Shown here: positions 22,558-35,000 of the stretch, piece by piece
Layout of the letters: each line of letters opens with the position of its first letter
Numbering within the stretch: position 1 is the stretch's first letter
From: Lepus europaeus
Lineage: Eukaryota > Chordata > Mammalia > Lagomorpha > Leporidae
Length of the DNA stretch: 64,000 bases
Assembly: GCF_033115175.1 (NCBI RefSeq)
Contig: NC_084831.1
Coordinates: 43,866,002 to 43,930,001, forward strand
Direction: 5' to 3'
Made by a program: the position numbers and the translations under genes
The notes under the pieces: generated by a model
What the model saw: only the letters and a program-made list of their open reading frames with translations
Told to the model about the DNA's origin: nothing
Database searches by the model: none

Positions 22558-22740
22558 CGGGCGCCAACACTTCTCGCTCGAACCGCAAGCCGTTCGCTTC
22601 CCTCCGCTCCTGCTTCGGGAGCTCCGGGGGCTGCAGCAACTCTCTGACTTTCCACAGCTGCGATCCTCCTTTCACAGCCACCGGTCGCACGCGAGAGCCA
22701 AACCTACCGCTCGGGTAGGAATAGAAGGAATGTGGAGAAA
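22558..22740 (-). other. ORC1: ORC1 exon 1 (non-coding 5' UTR), approximate start
   Basis: The exon ends at a strong donor, GGCGCCCG|GTGAGTG (exon end 22558). The upstream limit is not visible. It is placed near 22740 because the E2F-type site and GC boxes begin just beyond. It is CpG-rich and contains no ATG that continues into the coding frame, consistent with translation starting in the next exon. Confidence 0.65.
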
Positions 22741-23040
22741 AAAAAATTCCCGCCAAACGGCGTGGCCCCGCCCCCAGGCCGGCCTCGCGCTACGCCACTA
22801 GCCCGGTCGCCCCGCCCACCCCGGGGGACGCACGGCGTACGGCCGCCTACGTGTGGCGGCCATGGTGGATCCGCGGCGCCACGCGCCTCGCGGGCGTTCT
22901 CCGGGCTGTGGTGTTTCCGCTTTCAAGATGGTCGTCTAAGCAACCGAAGAGGCTTCCTCCTCCTCCTCCCCCTCGGAGACTCGGCGGCTTTTTTTTTTTT
23001 AACTCTGGAAGTGACGCATTAAGGAACACGACGGAAGTGG
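22741..23040. promoter_or_regulatory. Bidirectional CpG-island promoter of ORC1 and PRPF38A
   Basis: The two genes diverge from about 300 bases of CpG-rich, TATA-less DNA. Visible sites are an E2F-type TTCCCGCCAAA (22747-22757), GC boxes CCCCGCCCCC (22766-22775) and CCCCGCCCACC (about 22810-22820), YY1-like GGCGGCCATGG (about 22855) and CAAGATGGTC (about 22923), TGACGCA (CREB/ATF-like, about 23011), and an ETS-like CGGAAGTG (about 23032). ORC1 is a known E2F-controlled S-phase gene, and the E2F site sits next to its inferred start. Confidence 0.75.
22747..22757. promoter_or_regulatory. E2F-type site
   Basis: TTCCCGCCAAA matches the E2F consensus core. Its position just upstream of ORC1 exon 1 fits the known E2F control of ORC1. 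Confidence 0.65.
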
Positions 23041-23058
23041 GGCTGAAGGCGTTCTGAA

Positions 23059-26000
23059 ATGGCGAACCGTACTGTGAAGGATGCGCACAGCATCCACGGC
23101 ACCAACCCTCAGTACCTGGTGGAGAAGATCATTCGGACGCGAATCTATGAGTCCAAGTACTGGAAAGAGGAGTGCTTTGGGCTTACGGGTGAGCGGGGTC
23201 GCGCGAGGCGTGGCTCCTTTGTCCCGACTGGGCGCCGGGGGCTTGGGGGGAGCGTGTCAGTCGTTCAGACGGGAGTGCCAGCTGTTTGCCTCGCCTTTTG
23301 TGGGTCGTGGAGGGCACAGATGAATCTGATAGAGCCTCGCCGTATTCTGAAGGGTTTCTTGAGTTCTTGGAGTCATTCCCCGCTTAACGGTGGCGTGCAG
23401 GGTTCTGAGCCGTATTCAGCTCAGGAACCCTACTGTAGCTCCTTGACATGTCCTGTTGAGCTACCAAAGGACCGCAAGTGTCCGACACAATATTCTTCAC
23501 CTTAATGTCCTTAACTGCGGGCCAGCTCACTATTTCCGGGTTCGAGTCCTAATTTGAATTGCAGTACTTCAGAGAAGCCTTCCAGGTAGCCTCGGGTCTT
23601 GATTTTGAATTCTGGATCTAAGTCCATGTCCTGAGGACTTTGAAGCTAGTCTTTTAATCTTCTTTAACCCCCCCCCCCATTTTCCTCACGTGGAAATAAG
23701 GACAGTGCCAGATATTTCCTCACGACATGTGAAGATTGAGATAATGTGAAATGCTTAGATATCCGGGCATATAGTGATATTTCAGTGTGTATGGATTACT
23801 GTCATCATTAGTATTACCACAAAACACACTTGTTCTACTATTACACTACTGCTGACTTTTGAGGTGCGCTGAACCTTGAACCAATGTCACTTCCAACCAG
23901 GAAAATCTTACTCCTAATATGCTTGAGATGTTGCTATTTGTTTTTGTTTTTTAGCTGAGCTGGTGGTCGATAAAGCCATGGAGTTAAGGTTTGTGGGTGG
24001 TGTCTATGGTGGCAACATAAAACCGACTCCTTTTCTGTGTTTAACCTTGAAGATGCTTCAAATTCAACCTGAGAAGGATATCATTGTAGAGTTTATTAAA
24101 AATGAAGATTTCAAGTGAGTGCAATATTAACTAATATAAAAAGTTCAGTGGTTCAAAATTGGGATTTTGTTAAAGAGTTCTTAACACAACATATTTTAAC
24201 ATTTCTCATTTCCACAAAGAGTTCCACTCTAGGTTTTTTTCTTAAGTTTGTGTTTTCTCTGTTCTGATTGTGATAATCTGCTTCACTTTCTCAGTCATGG
24301 TCATTTTTCCCCCTTTAAGAATTTCACATTCCCTAAACATATATTAAGTAGAAGTGAGGGCCTAACATGATACGCACTGGACACTCACAAGTGGAGAAAC
24401 AACAGAGGGTAGTAATTATGAGATGTTATATCTGGGTTCATGTCCAGACTCTTACTCAATAATTGTAACCTTGGAAAAGTTACTTAATTTTCAAATCTTT
24501 ACTTTCTTTTTCTGTAAAAAGGAGACAAATACCTACACAGAGGATTTATGTGAGAGTTGAAGGTGGCGCTTGCAAATTTGTCAGCACAGTGCCTGTTGCA
24601 TGGTAAACACCTGGAAAGTATCAGCTGCTCTTAACTATTTTATCCCATTCTCAAGAAGCTCACAGAGCAGTATAGAGACAGACATGATAGTAGAATATTG
24701 TGTATTATATCCTAAGGGCTTTACATATAATTATTCATTTGACTTCCTAGCAACACTGTAAAAGTATTATCCCTTTATTACAAAGTAGGAAACTGAGGCA
24801 CAGATTAAATAATTTGTCTAAGGTCAAACAGCTAGTAAATGGCAAAACTGACTCCAGAACTCATATTTACTAGTCTGCTTCTCATATAAAGAAGCTGTTG
24901 GGTTTCAAAAGCCTGGTAGTTATCTATGTGGAGAGTTGAGAAAGTAGTTGGATATAGGAAGAAGGGGGAAAAAGGAAGGAATCTTTCAAAACACTGGCAG
25001 CTACAAAACAGCTAACTTTTGTTAGGCACTTATAATGTGCTTTTGCACTTTGAGCATTTCTTATTTCATACATTGGGCTAAAGACTTAGTTATATAATAT
25101 CCATTTTACAAGAATTGGGGAAGACAAATAACTTGCTCAGTGTCACAGAGTTAGCAAATAATGGAATCAGAATTTTAACCCAGATGGATGACCTTTTTCC
25201 AGAACCCACATTCTTATCTATTGTGCTACTGTTGTTAATTAATACATCTATGCCTTCTGTTAAATTTAGTATCTCATTTGATTCTTAGATTAATCCTGTG
25301 AGGTAAATAGGTTTTATCCACATTTTACAGATAATATATTTGAAAGTTGAACATGTCCAAGGTCCCAAAGCTAGTACAAAATACTTGAGCTCTCTTGACT
25401 GTCAAAATGAAAAAAACATGTTTGTCTATTGTTGTCTTAAGAAAAGCAATCGTAAAACTAAAAGATGTCTTGGGATGGCCAGTTATTTCACTGTCATCTC
25501 TGTTAGGTATGTTCGTATGTTGGGGGCACTTTACATGAGGCTGACAGGCACTGCAATTGATTGCTACAAGTACTTGGAGCCTTTGTATAATGACTATCGA
25601 AAAATCAAGAGCCAGAACCGAAATGGGGGTGAGTATGGTACCAAGGCTCTGGACTGTCATTCCTAAGCCAGTTTTTATTTCACCAATATCTCTACCTTTG
25701 CATTGTCATGTATACTGTGAGGCCTCCTCTTCATCTCATTGTTAGTGCCTTAATTCATGTACTTCATCTCCCTCATGGGGAGTGTGCAGTCTGACACAGC
25801 TTCCTGTTGCTCTCATACGGTCTCTCTCTGTATGCTTCCCTTTCCCAGCTTCACGTTAATCCCTGCCTTGTATCATGTGCTTGCTCCACATGTGCTCCAT
25901 CCCTCAAGATCTAGCTTTTAAAAAAAAGAGGCAAGGCTTCTCCACATAAAATATTCCCCAATCCTCCCAAAGTCAGTTTTCCATATATTATATCTTCACA

Positions 26001-29000
26001 GTTGTTTCTAGTGGCCTCTTCTCCAGAACTGTACCCCATACTGCCATATATAGACTATATGGAGCACTGGAAAATATATCTTTACAGATAAACACTTTAA
26101 AAAAAAAGTTTATTCATTTTAAAGGCAGAGTTATAAGAAGGTGGAGAGAGAGAGAGAGAGCAGGCGCTCTTCCACTCACTGCTGCGACTGAGACTGGGCC
26201 AGGGCAAAGCCAGGAGCCCACTACTCCATCCAAGTATCACACATGGGTGCCAGGGTCCAAGCACTTGGGCCATCTTCTGCTGCTTTCCCAGGCACATTGG
26301 CAGGAATCTGGATCAGAAATGGAGCAAGTGAGACTTGAATTGGTGCACATAAGGGATGCTGGTGTCACAGGTAGTGGCTTAACCTGTTGTGCCACAATGC
26401 CAGCCCCACAAAGAGAGACTTTCTGTGTGAAAGAGGGATTCAAAACAATGTGATCAAATGTTTTTCTCACTATGTCATAGCAAAAGATAGTAACCTTTGC
26501 CTTTGCCTTTTATTTATATGTATCTTTAAATAATAGAAAGTTAAGAATTTGGTACAGGTTGAGTAACCCTTATCCAAAATGCTTGAAACCAAAAGTGTTC
26601 CCAATTTCAGTAGTTTTTCAGATGGTAGAATATTTCCATAGACTTTACATATTGAGCATCCCTAAACAGAAAATCCAAAATGCCCTAAGATCTGAAACCT
26701 TTACCAAGCCAAAATGAGACTCAAAAAGATCAAGATTTTGGAGGATTTTGAATTTCAGATTTTCTCATTAGGGGTGTTCAGCTTACATTATACTTTAAAC
26801 TTTTATTAACTTATTAATTCATACATTGAATAAATGCATATTAAATGCCAATGACAGGCTGGTGCCGCTGCTCACTTGGCTAATCCTCCGCCTGCAGCAC
26901 CGGCACCCCAGGTTCTAGGTTTGGTTAGGGCACCGGATTCTGTCCCGGTAGCTCCTCTTCCAGTCCAGTTCTCTGCTGTGGCCTGGGAAGGCAGTGGAGG
27001 ATGGCCCAAGTGCTTGGGCCCTGCACCTGCATGGGAGACCAGGAGGAGGCACCTGGCTCCTGGCTTTGGATTGGCGCAGCATGCCGGCCGTAGCAGCCAT
27101 TTGGGGGGTGAACCAACGGAAGGAAGACCTTTCTGTTTCTCTCTCTTTCTCACTGTCTAACTCTGCCTGTCAAAAAAAAACCCAAAAAACAAAAAATCAA
27201 ACAAAAAAAAATGCCAGTGACAGGTACTGTGCTGTCTACTGGAAATTTCATGATAAACAAAGATGGGCATGGTCACAGCCGTTATGGAATTGCTTGTTTA
27301 TGATTCTATTATATTAGACTAAGGCAAGATTTCTCAGCAGGTTGACATATTGTGTCAGATAATTCTTTGTATTTATTGGGGGTTGTTCTGTGCTTTGTAG
27401 TGTATTCTGCAACATTCCTGACCTTTTCCTAGTAGATGGAAATGTAGCATTCTAAGTAGGGTGAAGGAAGTGCACAAAATAATCTATGGTTGTGAACTGC
27501 TGAACTAAGGTAATGTTTACAGTGGAAGTTCTACAAAACTGTTACTACATGTGTCATAGAACATACATGTTCTGTATTCAGAAACATTGTGGGTTTATAT
27601 GAAAAATACATGATCTGGCCAGTGCCGTGGCTCACTAGGCTAATCCTCTGCCTGCGGCACCGGTACCCTGGGTTCTAGTCCCAGTCGGGGCTCCAGATTC
27701 TGTCCTGGTTGCTCCTCTTCCAGTCCAGCGCTCTGCTGTGCCCCGGGAAGGCAGTGGAGGATGGTCCAGGTGCTTGGGCCCTGCACCTGCATGGGAGACC
27801 AGGAGGAGGCACCTGGCTCCTGGCTTTGGATCGGTGCAGCGCGCCGGCCATAATGGCCATTTGGGGGGTGAACCAAGGGAAGGAAGACCTTTCTCTCTGT
27901 CTCTCTTACTAACTGCCTGTTAAAAAAAAAAAAAAGAAAAGAAAAATACATGATCTATGCAAGAATACTCCTACGTAATTCAGGACTGTTTGTGCTCGCG
28001 TTTGTGATTTTCTCTCCTGCTAATTGAAACAACTTCATTTATCCCTTAGTCCCTTGCTTCTAAACAGGCCTGGCACATAAATTATCTCATAAAATGTCTT
28101 AACATTTCTTTCACTTTTATTGCAATCTAAATCCTTCTAGGTTGCTTAAGGTAATAATTTTCTTCTTTCAGAGTTTGAACTAATGCATGTAGACGAGTTT
28201 ATTGATGAACTGCTGCACAGTGAGAGAGTCTGTGATATCATTCTGCCTCGGCTACAGGTAAGAGATAAAACTTTGTTATCAGAGTCACCCTTTAGGATGT
28301 CATATCAAGGATTTTGTAGCTAGAATAGTCAGTTTTTATTTCAAAGGTAGAGTTACACAGATGGAGAGAGAGAGAGAGATTTTCCATCTGCTGGTTCATT
28401 CCCCAAATGGCTGCAACAGCCAGGGCTGGGCCAGGGCAAAGCCAGGAGCTTCATCCAGGTCTCCTATGTGGATGGAGGGACTCAAGGCCATTTTCTGCTG
28501 TTTTCTCCCAGGTCAACAGCAATGAGCTGGATCAGAAATGGAGTAGCCAGGACTTGAACCGGCGCCTATATGGCATGCCAGAGTTGCAGGCAGTGGCTTA
28601 ACCCATTGTGCGACATCCCCAGCCCAGAATTATTGATGTGTAAGATTATCAACCTATCAAATTCTTTTCAAATTTATTTTATTTATTTGAAAGGCAGAGT
28701 TACAGAGAGAGAAGGAGAGATAGAAAGATCTTCTACCTGCTGGTTCATTCACCAAATGACTGCATCAGCCAGGACTGGGCCAGGCAGAAGCCAGGAGCTT
28801 CATTTGAGTCTTCCACATGGGTGCAGATACCCAAGTACTTGGGCCATCTTCTGCTGCCTTCCCAGGTACATTAGCAAGGAACTGGATCAGAAGTGGAGCA
28901 GCCAGAAATGAACAAGCGCCCATTGTATGAAATAAGAAATGCTCATAAAGTGCTAAAGCACATTGTAAGTGCCTAACAAAAGTTAGCGGTTTTGTAGCTG

Positions 29001-32000
29001 CCGATGTTTTGAAAGATTCCTTCCTTTTCCCTTCCTCCTATATCCAACTACTTTTGCAATTCTCCACATAGATAACTACCAGGCTTTTGAAACCCAGCAG
29101 CTTCTTTATATGAGAAGCAGACTAGTAAATACGGGTTCTGAAGTCAGTTTTGGTATTTATTAGCTATTTGACCTTTCATCACTGTTGCAGGTATTTGGGG
29201 AGTGAACCAGTGGATGGAAGATACCTCTTCTTTCTCTCTATCCTTACTGCTCCTCTCCTTCACCCTACCTCTGTCCCTCTGTCTCTCTTGCTCTTTAAAA
29301 TAAATAAGTAAAAATAAAGAAATTTAAACTTGCAAAAGACTGTTAGAAAACAAAATAAAAAAGCAAGCCATAGAGTAGCACAATATGTTTACATAACATA
29401 AATGAGAGCTCTTCAGAAAGTGGGTGGTAAAAACTATTAATTTCAAAATTTATCATTTTTGTAAAAAAAATAGTTTTTATTTATTTGAATGATAGAGTTA
29501 CAGAGCAAGAGGGAGAGGCAGAGTTATCGTCCATCTGCTGGTCCACCCCCCAAATGGCCACAACATCTGGAGGTGGGCCGATCTGGAGCCAGAAGCCTGG
29601 AGCTTCCTCCGGGTTTCCCACATAGGTGCAGGGGCCCAAGGATTTGGGCCATCTTTCACTGCTTTCCCAGGTACATTAGCAGGGAGCTGGACTGAAGGTG
29701 GAGCAGCTGGGACTCAAATCGGTGCCCCTATGAGATGCCGGCACTGCAAGCAATGTTTTTACCTGCTACTCCAGAGCACCAGCCGCCACTCCTCTAATCT
29801 TTTTTTAAAAACTGAGGTGAAATTCATAGAATTAGCCATTTTAAAGTGTTGCTTTTAATGTCACAATATCATACAACACCTACCATCTTGCTAATTTCAA
29901 AACTTTATCACCCCCAGAACAATGGCCATTGTATATTGGCTACTACAGAGTATGAGTGATGAGAATGAGATTTAAAATCTCAAGAAATTTCAAGGCTCGG
30001 TTCTCTAACACTGTGGTTTACATTAGCTATTATTATCTTCAGAGATACTGTTAGAAATAAGAAAATGTTTATATATGTAGTTGAGGGTTCCAAATCCCCA
30101 TCAGTCTAGAAGGAAAGACCACATCACAAGAATTTGTGTGTTTATCAAGCACCCCTGTTGAGGAGAATATTGAAATCTTACTGTTGGATGTTATATCAGC
30201 AAGAGGTGTGCTCTGGTATGGGCTTCTATATCTCCTGTATGAAGTGACTGAAGACTACCTTTAGCCCTGGTTCTATTATTATGTAACCTACAGCTCATTA
30301 ATTTAGCTTCTAATGTGCTGTGACATCTACAAGAAGTTGCCCTGGGATATATTCTGAACATAAATATACAAAGGAGTAGTATATTGATTTCACTCATGTA
30401 AACATGAAATACTATAGATACCCTGTCTGATACACTCCCAGATCTTAAACGGTAGTTAGCCTGTAACTCTTTTGTTTCTCCCACCCATCATGGAATTTTG
30501 ATGAAGGGTGAATGTCAGCTAAGTACTATCCAAATATTACATTATTCTAGGGCTATTCATCTGGGTCATTCAGCATTTTTTATGACCTTACACAAGAAAA
30601 TGGTATGACCCAGTCTATTTGGCAGTTTTTAACTCATATTTGCTTCTTGGGTACTTAGTAATTTAAATAAGCACTGCTAAGCTACATCCAGAAGAAAATG
30701 GAACCAGGGAATGGGTTGTTATATCCCTATTCCTGGTTCAAAGTGCATTGATTCTCAACAGCTCCCTGGAACCTGGATCTAATGGAGATTTGGTGTTACT
30801 TTGAGGCTGGACCTCTTGTTTTAGAACTGCTAGCCAAGAGTCTTAGCCATGAACTTATTGGCTCTTTGGATTTTCTATTGTATGAAGACCACAGTTGTGG
30901 TTCTTGCTCTACATATACTGATTGATCATCCAATGACCTTAGAATATAAGATCAATTTAAGGGAATAGTAGCAATATAGAATGAAGATTTATGTGTGAAG
31001 GGGAATGTAAAAGAGTAAGTAGATTGCAGATATATTAAACTCCTTAAGAAAATTTTGAATTGTCTATGATGTGAAATTGCCTTAGCTGTTCCATGGCTTT
31101 TCTATTGATCTTTTTTTTTTTTAAAGTATTTATTTATTTTAAAATTTTATTTATTTGAGAGGCAGAGTTACAGGGAGAAAGGTCTTCCTTCCGCTGGTCT
31201 ACTCCCTAAATGGCCGCAACAGCTGGAGCTGGGCTGATCCAGAGCCAGGAGCTTCCTCTGGGCCTCCTACGTGTTTGCAGGGGCCCAAGCACCAGGGCCA
31301 TCCTCTACTGCTTTCCCAGGCTACACACAGAGAGCTAGTTCAGAAGAGGAGCAGCCAGGACATGAAACACTGCCCATACTGGGGCTTCAGGACACAGAGA
31401 TGATAGTGACACCCTAACTCATTATATTCTCTATAGAAACGCTATGTACTAGAGGAAGCTGAGCAACTGGAGCCTCGAGTTAGTGCTCTAGAAGAGGACA
31501 TGGATGACGTGGAGTCCAGTGAAGAAGAGGAAGAAGAAGATGAGAAGGTGAGGCACCTGAGAGTTGGGGAGGAATAATTATGAGGTTAGGAATGGTCCTT
31601 GTTTTTTATTCAGATTTCAATAACCGAAACCACAATATTATTAAAAGTATGACTTTAAATCAATTAGACCTGGATTCATAGCTTTGCCAGTTAGTAGCGA
31701 TGTAATCATATGCAAATTATTTCATCCTCTGTAATGTGATAATGATAATTTTTTCTCAAGACTGTTGAGTATTAGCATGGCATTGGTACATTATACTTAT
31801 CTAATGAATGATACCTACTAAAATAAGAGATGAACAAACTTTGTAATTGAACTTATCCTACAGGATAAGCCTAGTTTAAGCAAAAAAGTACTTACTGTGG
31901 AATCATGTTCTTTCAATACTAATTATAATGCCAAAAAATTGAAAAGAACCAGCTGCCCATCTGTCAGAAGCACTGAGAGTAACTATTTTATCAACCCAAC

Positions 32001-35000
32001 TAACATTGGGCAGCCATTAAAACTACTGTAAAAAGTATATGAAAATATGGAAAGTAGCATATTTAAAATAGGAAAATCTAAAATATTTGTGCTCAAAATT
32101 AAAGTAACAATATAGGCTTAAAAGACATCTACAAGCAAATGTAAAAGAAGTGTTAACCTGGAATTTATTTTTGTATCTGAGTTGAGTTTAGGATCTAATT
32201 CTTCTTCAATAGAGATACCAGTGGTCTCACTATTTTTAAAATTCCATTCTTTCCCCACAGATCTGCATTACCATATTTGCCACAATTTATAGCAGCATGT
32301 GTATGTAGGTCTCTCTTTATTTTCTGCTGGTTATTTTGTCTATGTGCAAGTACCGCACACTGTCAAAATACATAGCTTTGGAAGCTGTCTTGATATCTAG
32401 TAAAGTGCGTGCCTCTTCACTTTGTTCTTTGGTAGTACCTTGGACCAGTGTTCGTTTATACAAATGATAGGATCTATTTGTCATTCAAAACAAAAACATG
32501 GTAGAATTCCGATGGACATTATATTTGAAACTGTGAATTTTGGGAAAAGAGTGACATCTTACAAATGATGCATCTATTTATTTGTAAATAAATTGAATCA
32601 ACTTTGCTGAGTTATAATTTTCTAGGGATATATTCATTTTTATATTCCTCTTCATCCATTCTAGCAAACCTGATCCTGCTTCTATGGTTCTACAGTGTTT
32701 TCTATTGATTTTTTCTTGCTGCTTTTGATTCTCAAATTGACAGTTCTATGGACTGTGTCTATACGTGTTTATTGTTTCATCCTTTTTTGCATCTCTGACC
32801 TTCTGTTATCTTCCTTTTGCTGAAAATACATACTTCAGCATTTCCATCTGTGTTCATGAATAATGGACTTTATGTCCCTCTTTCTTAAAATGACTTTTTG
32901 AGCACTCAATTCTAGATTAACAGTTATTTTCCCATAGTACATTAAAAATATTATTCACTAAAATACTTTTTTTACTGGGATAAATTTGTTTTCATTCTAA
33001 TTCTTCAATAGTGATCTCTGGTGTTTCTCACCCTCACCGCTGTTTTAAGATCTAAAAATTTACCTATTTTGTAACTTTATTATGTCTCAAGGCTTCTGTT
33101 TCCCTTTACCTACCTTTGTGATATGTTTGCTTCTCAGCTGTTTTCCATCAGCTCCAGGAAGTTAAGAGCCTTTGCTTTGTTTATGATCTCTAAGAGGGTC
33201 TATTTACATGTGTGTAAGCTCTTACTCTATCCATAATCTTATCTCTGTGTTTTCTGTCTTATCTCTTCTGTCATGTATTTTATGTATTTTTCTTTAAAGA
33301 TTTATGTATTTATTTGAAAGGCAGAGTTAGAGGCAGAGAGAGAGAGAGAAAGGTCTTTCTTTCACTGATTCACTCCCGAATTGGCCATAACGGCTGGAGC
33401 TGCACCGATCTGAAGCCAGGAGCTTCTTCCTGGTCTCCTGTGCGGGTGAAGGGGCCCAAGAACCCAGGCCATAGCAGAGAGCTGGATCGGTAACAGAGCA
33501 GCCGGGATTCGAACCGGTGCCCATATGGGATGCTGGCACTTCAGGCAGTGGCTTTACCCGCTACGTCACAGCACTGGCCCCTATTTTAGGTAATTTCAAC
33601 AGACATACCTTCCAGTTCACTTGCTTTTTTTCACTCTCTTGTATGATCAGCTCTTTCATCTGTAATTACATTTTCTAGGAGGTTTTTTTTTCCAACCCAT
33701 CAGTTCTTCCCTAAACACCTCTTGTGGGTTATTCACCTCTACGATTGTGCTCTTTATTTCTTTAAACCACAGCTCGGTGTTTTCTGTTCGACAATTAAGC
33801 ATCATTCTTGAAGGTGTCTACTTCTGTATACAGCTATTGCTGACTCTCAGTGGTGATACTTTCCCTTCTTGTGATTGGTGACATTTATTGCTTGACCATG
33901 ACTGGTTTAGTTCCGTTGTGAGTAAATTGAACATTGGGAAGCTTTATTCCAAAACTATTGAGTCATATATGTCTTAACAATGGCAGTATGTTTTGAGAAG
34001 TACATCCTTGGGCAATTTTATCACTGTGAACATCATTTAAGTGTGCTTAAATAAATTTGGGTGGTGTTGTCAATTAGTGTGGCCTTGAGATTCTGTGAAT
34101 GGATACTGCTGGGATAGCATAGCATACTCTTAAATTTTTACACTAAAGTAGAAAGAATACAGTTTAAAATAACAAAGTATCTAGTGATATGCTACACATA
34201 ACCTGTGGGCTCTACTTTTATACAGTGGGCAGTGCTGAGGCACTACAGCTGCAACATCCTAGGTGACAGGAAGGGACCACCATCAATATATGTGGTCGGT
34301 CATTAACTGAAACATCGTTATGTGCTGTATGACTACAAGTAGAATACAAATACTGACTGGCAAGTTTTCAGCTGTCTTTGAGAATTGTTGTTCAGCATGT
34401 ATCCTAGCCTCTTTTCTCCTAAAGCACTGCAGCTGTTGGCATTTGTATTCAAGCAGCTAACTCTGTAGGCTCCTGCTAACTTGGCTCCAGTACCATTGGA
34501 TAAGCATCAACTCAAGTTTATTTTGTTTTGCCAGTTTGTTCTTGAAGGAATACCTGGACCAGCATGGGTCCTGTCATTTGACTTATTTCTGCACTCAGGG
34601 TCCCTTGTGGGATCTAGTAAGTTAAATGATAGAAAAATAAGGTCTATATGGGTTACTATTTTCTCAAGGTTAAATATTTTTGGTTTTGCAAATGCTGAAG
34701 TTTCTTTTTAAGGTATAAAGCTTATAAAGCAGTTTAATGTTAAAATGTACATGAATGCAGAGGCTTGTTTTATAATAAGTTTAATGGTGAATCATTAACA
34801 GCATTCCAAATAAGATGAGGAAAAAAACAAAGATTTCGCTGTCATTGATTTCATACAGCAGTATTTCTGGTAATGAAAACTGATTTAATTAAATAGAAAT
34901 CGTGAAAGTGGGTATTGGCCAGGAGGGGGCAAAATTATCAGTCAATTAAGAACCTATTGTAAACAAGAATTCAGAAACATAGCTGGGTAAAAAAGTATAA

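Noticed and set aside
23059-23505. 148-codon frame beginning at the PRPF38A ATG
   Set aside because: The frame reads through the GTGAGC donor at 23189 into intron 1. The spliced frame continues in exon 2 at 23955 and matches PRPF38A.
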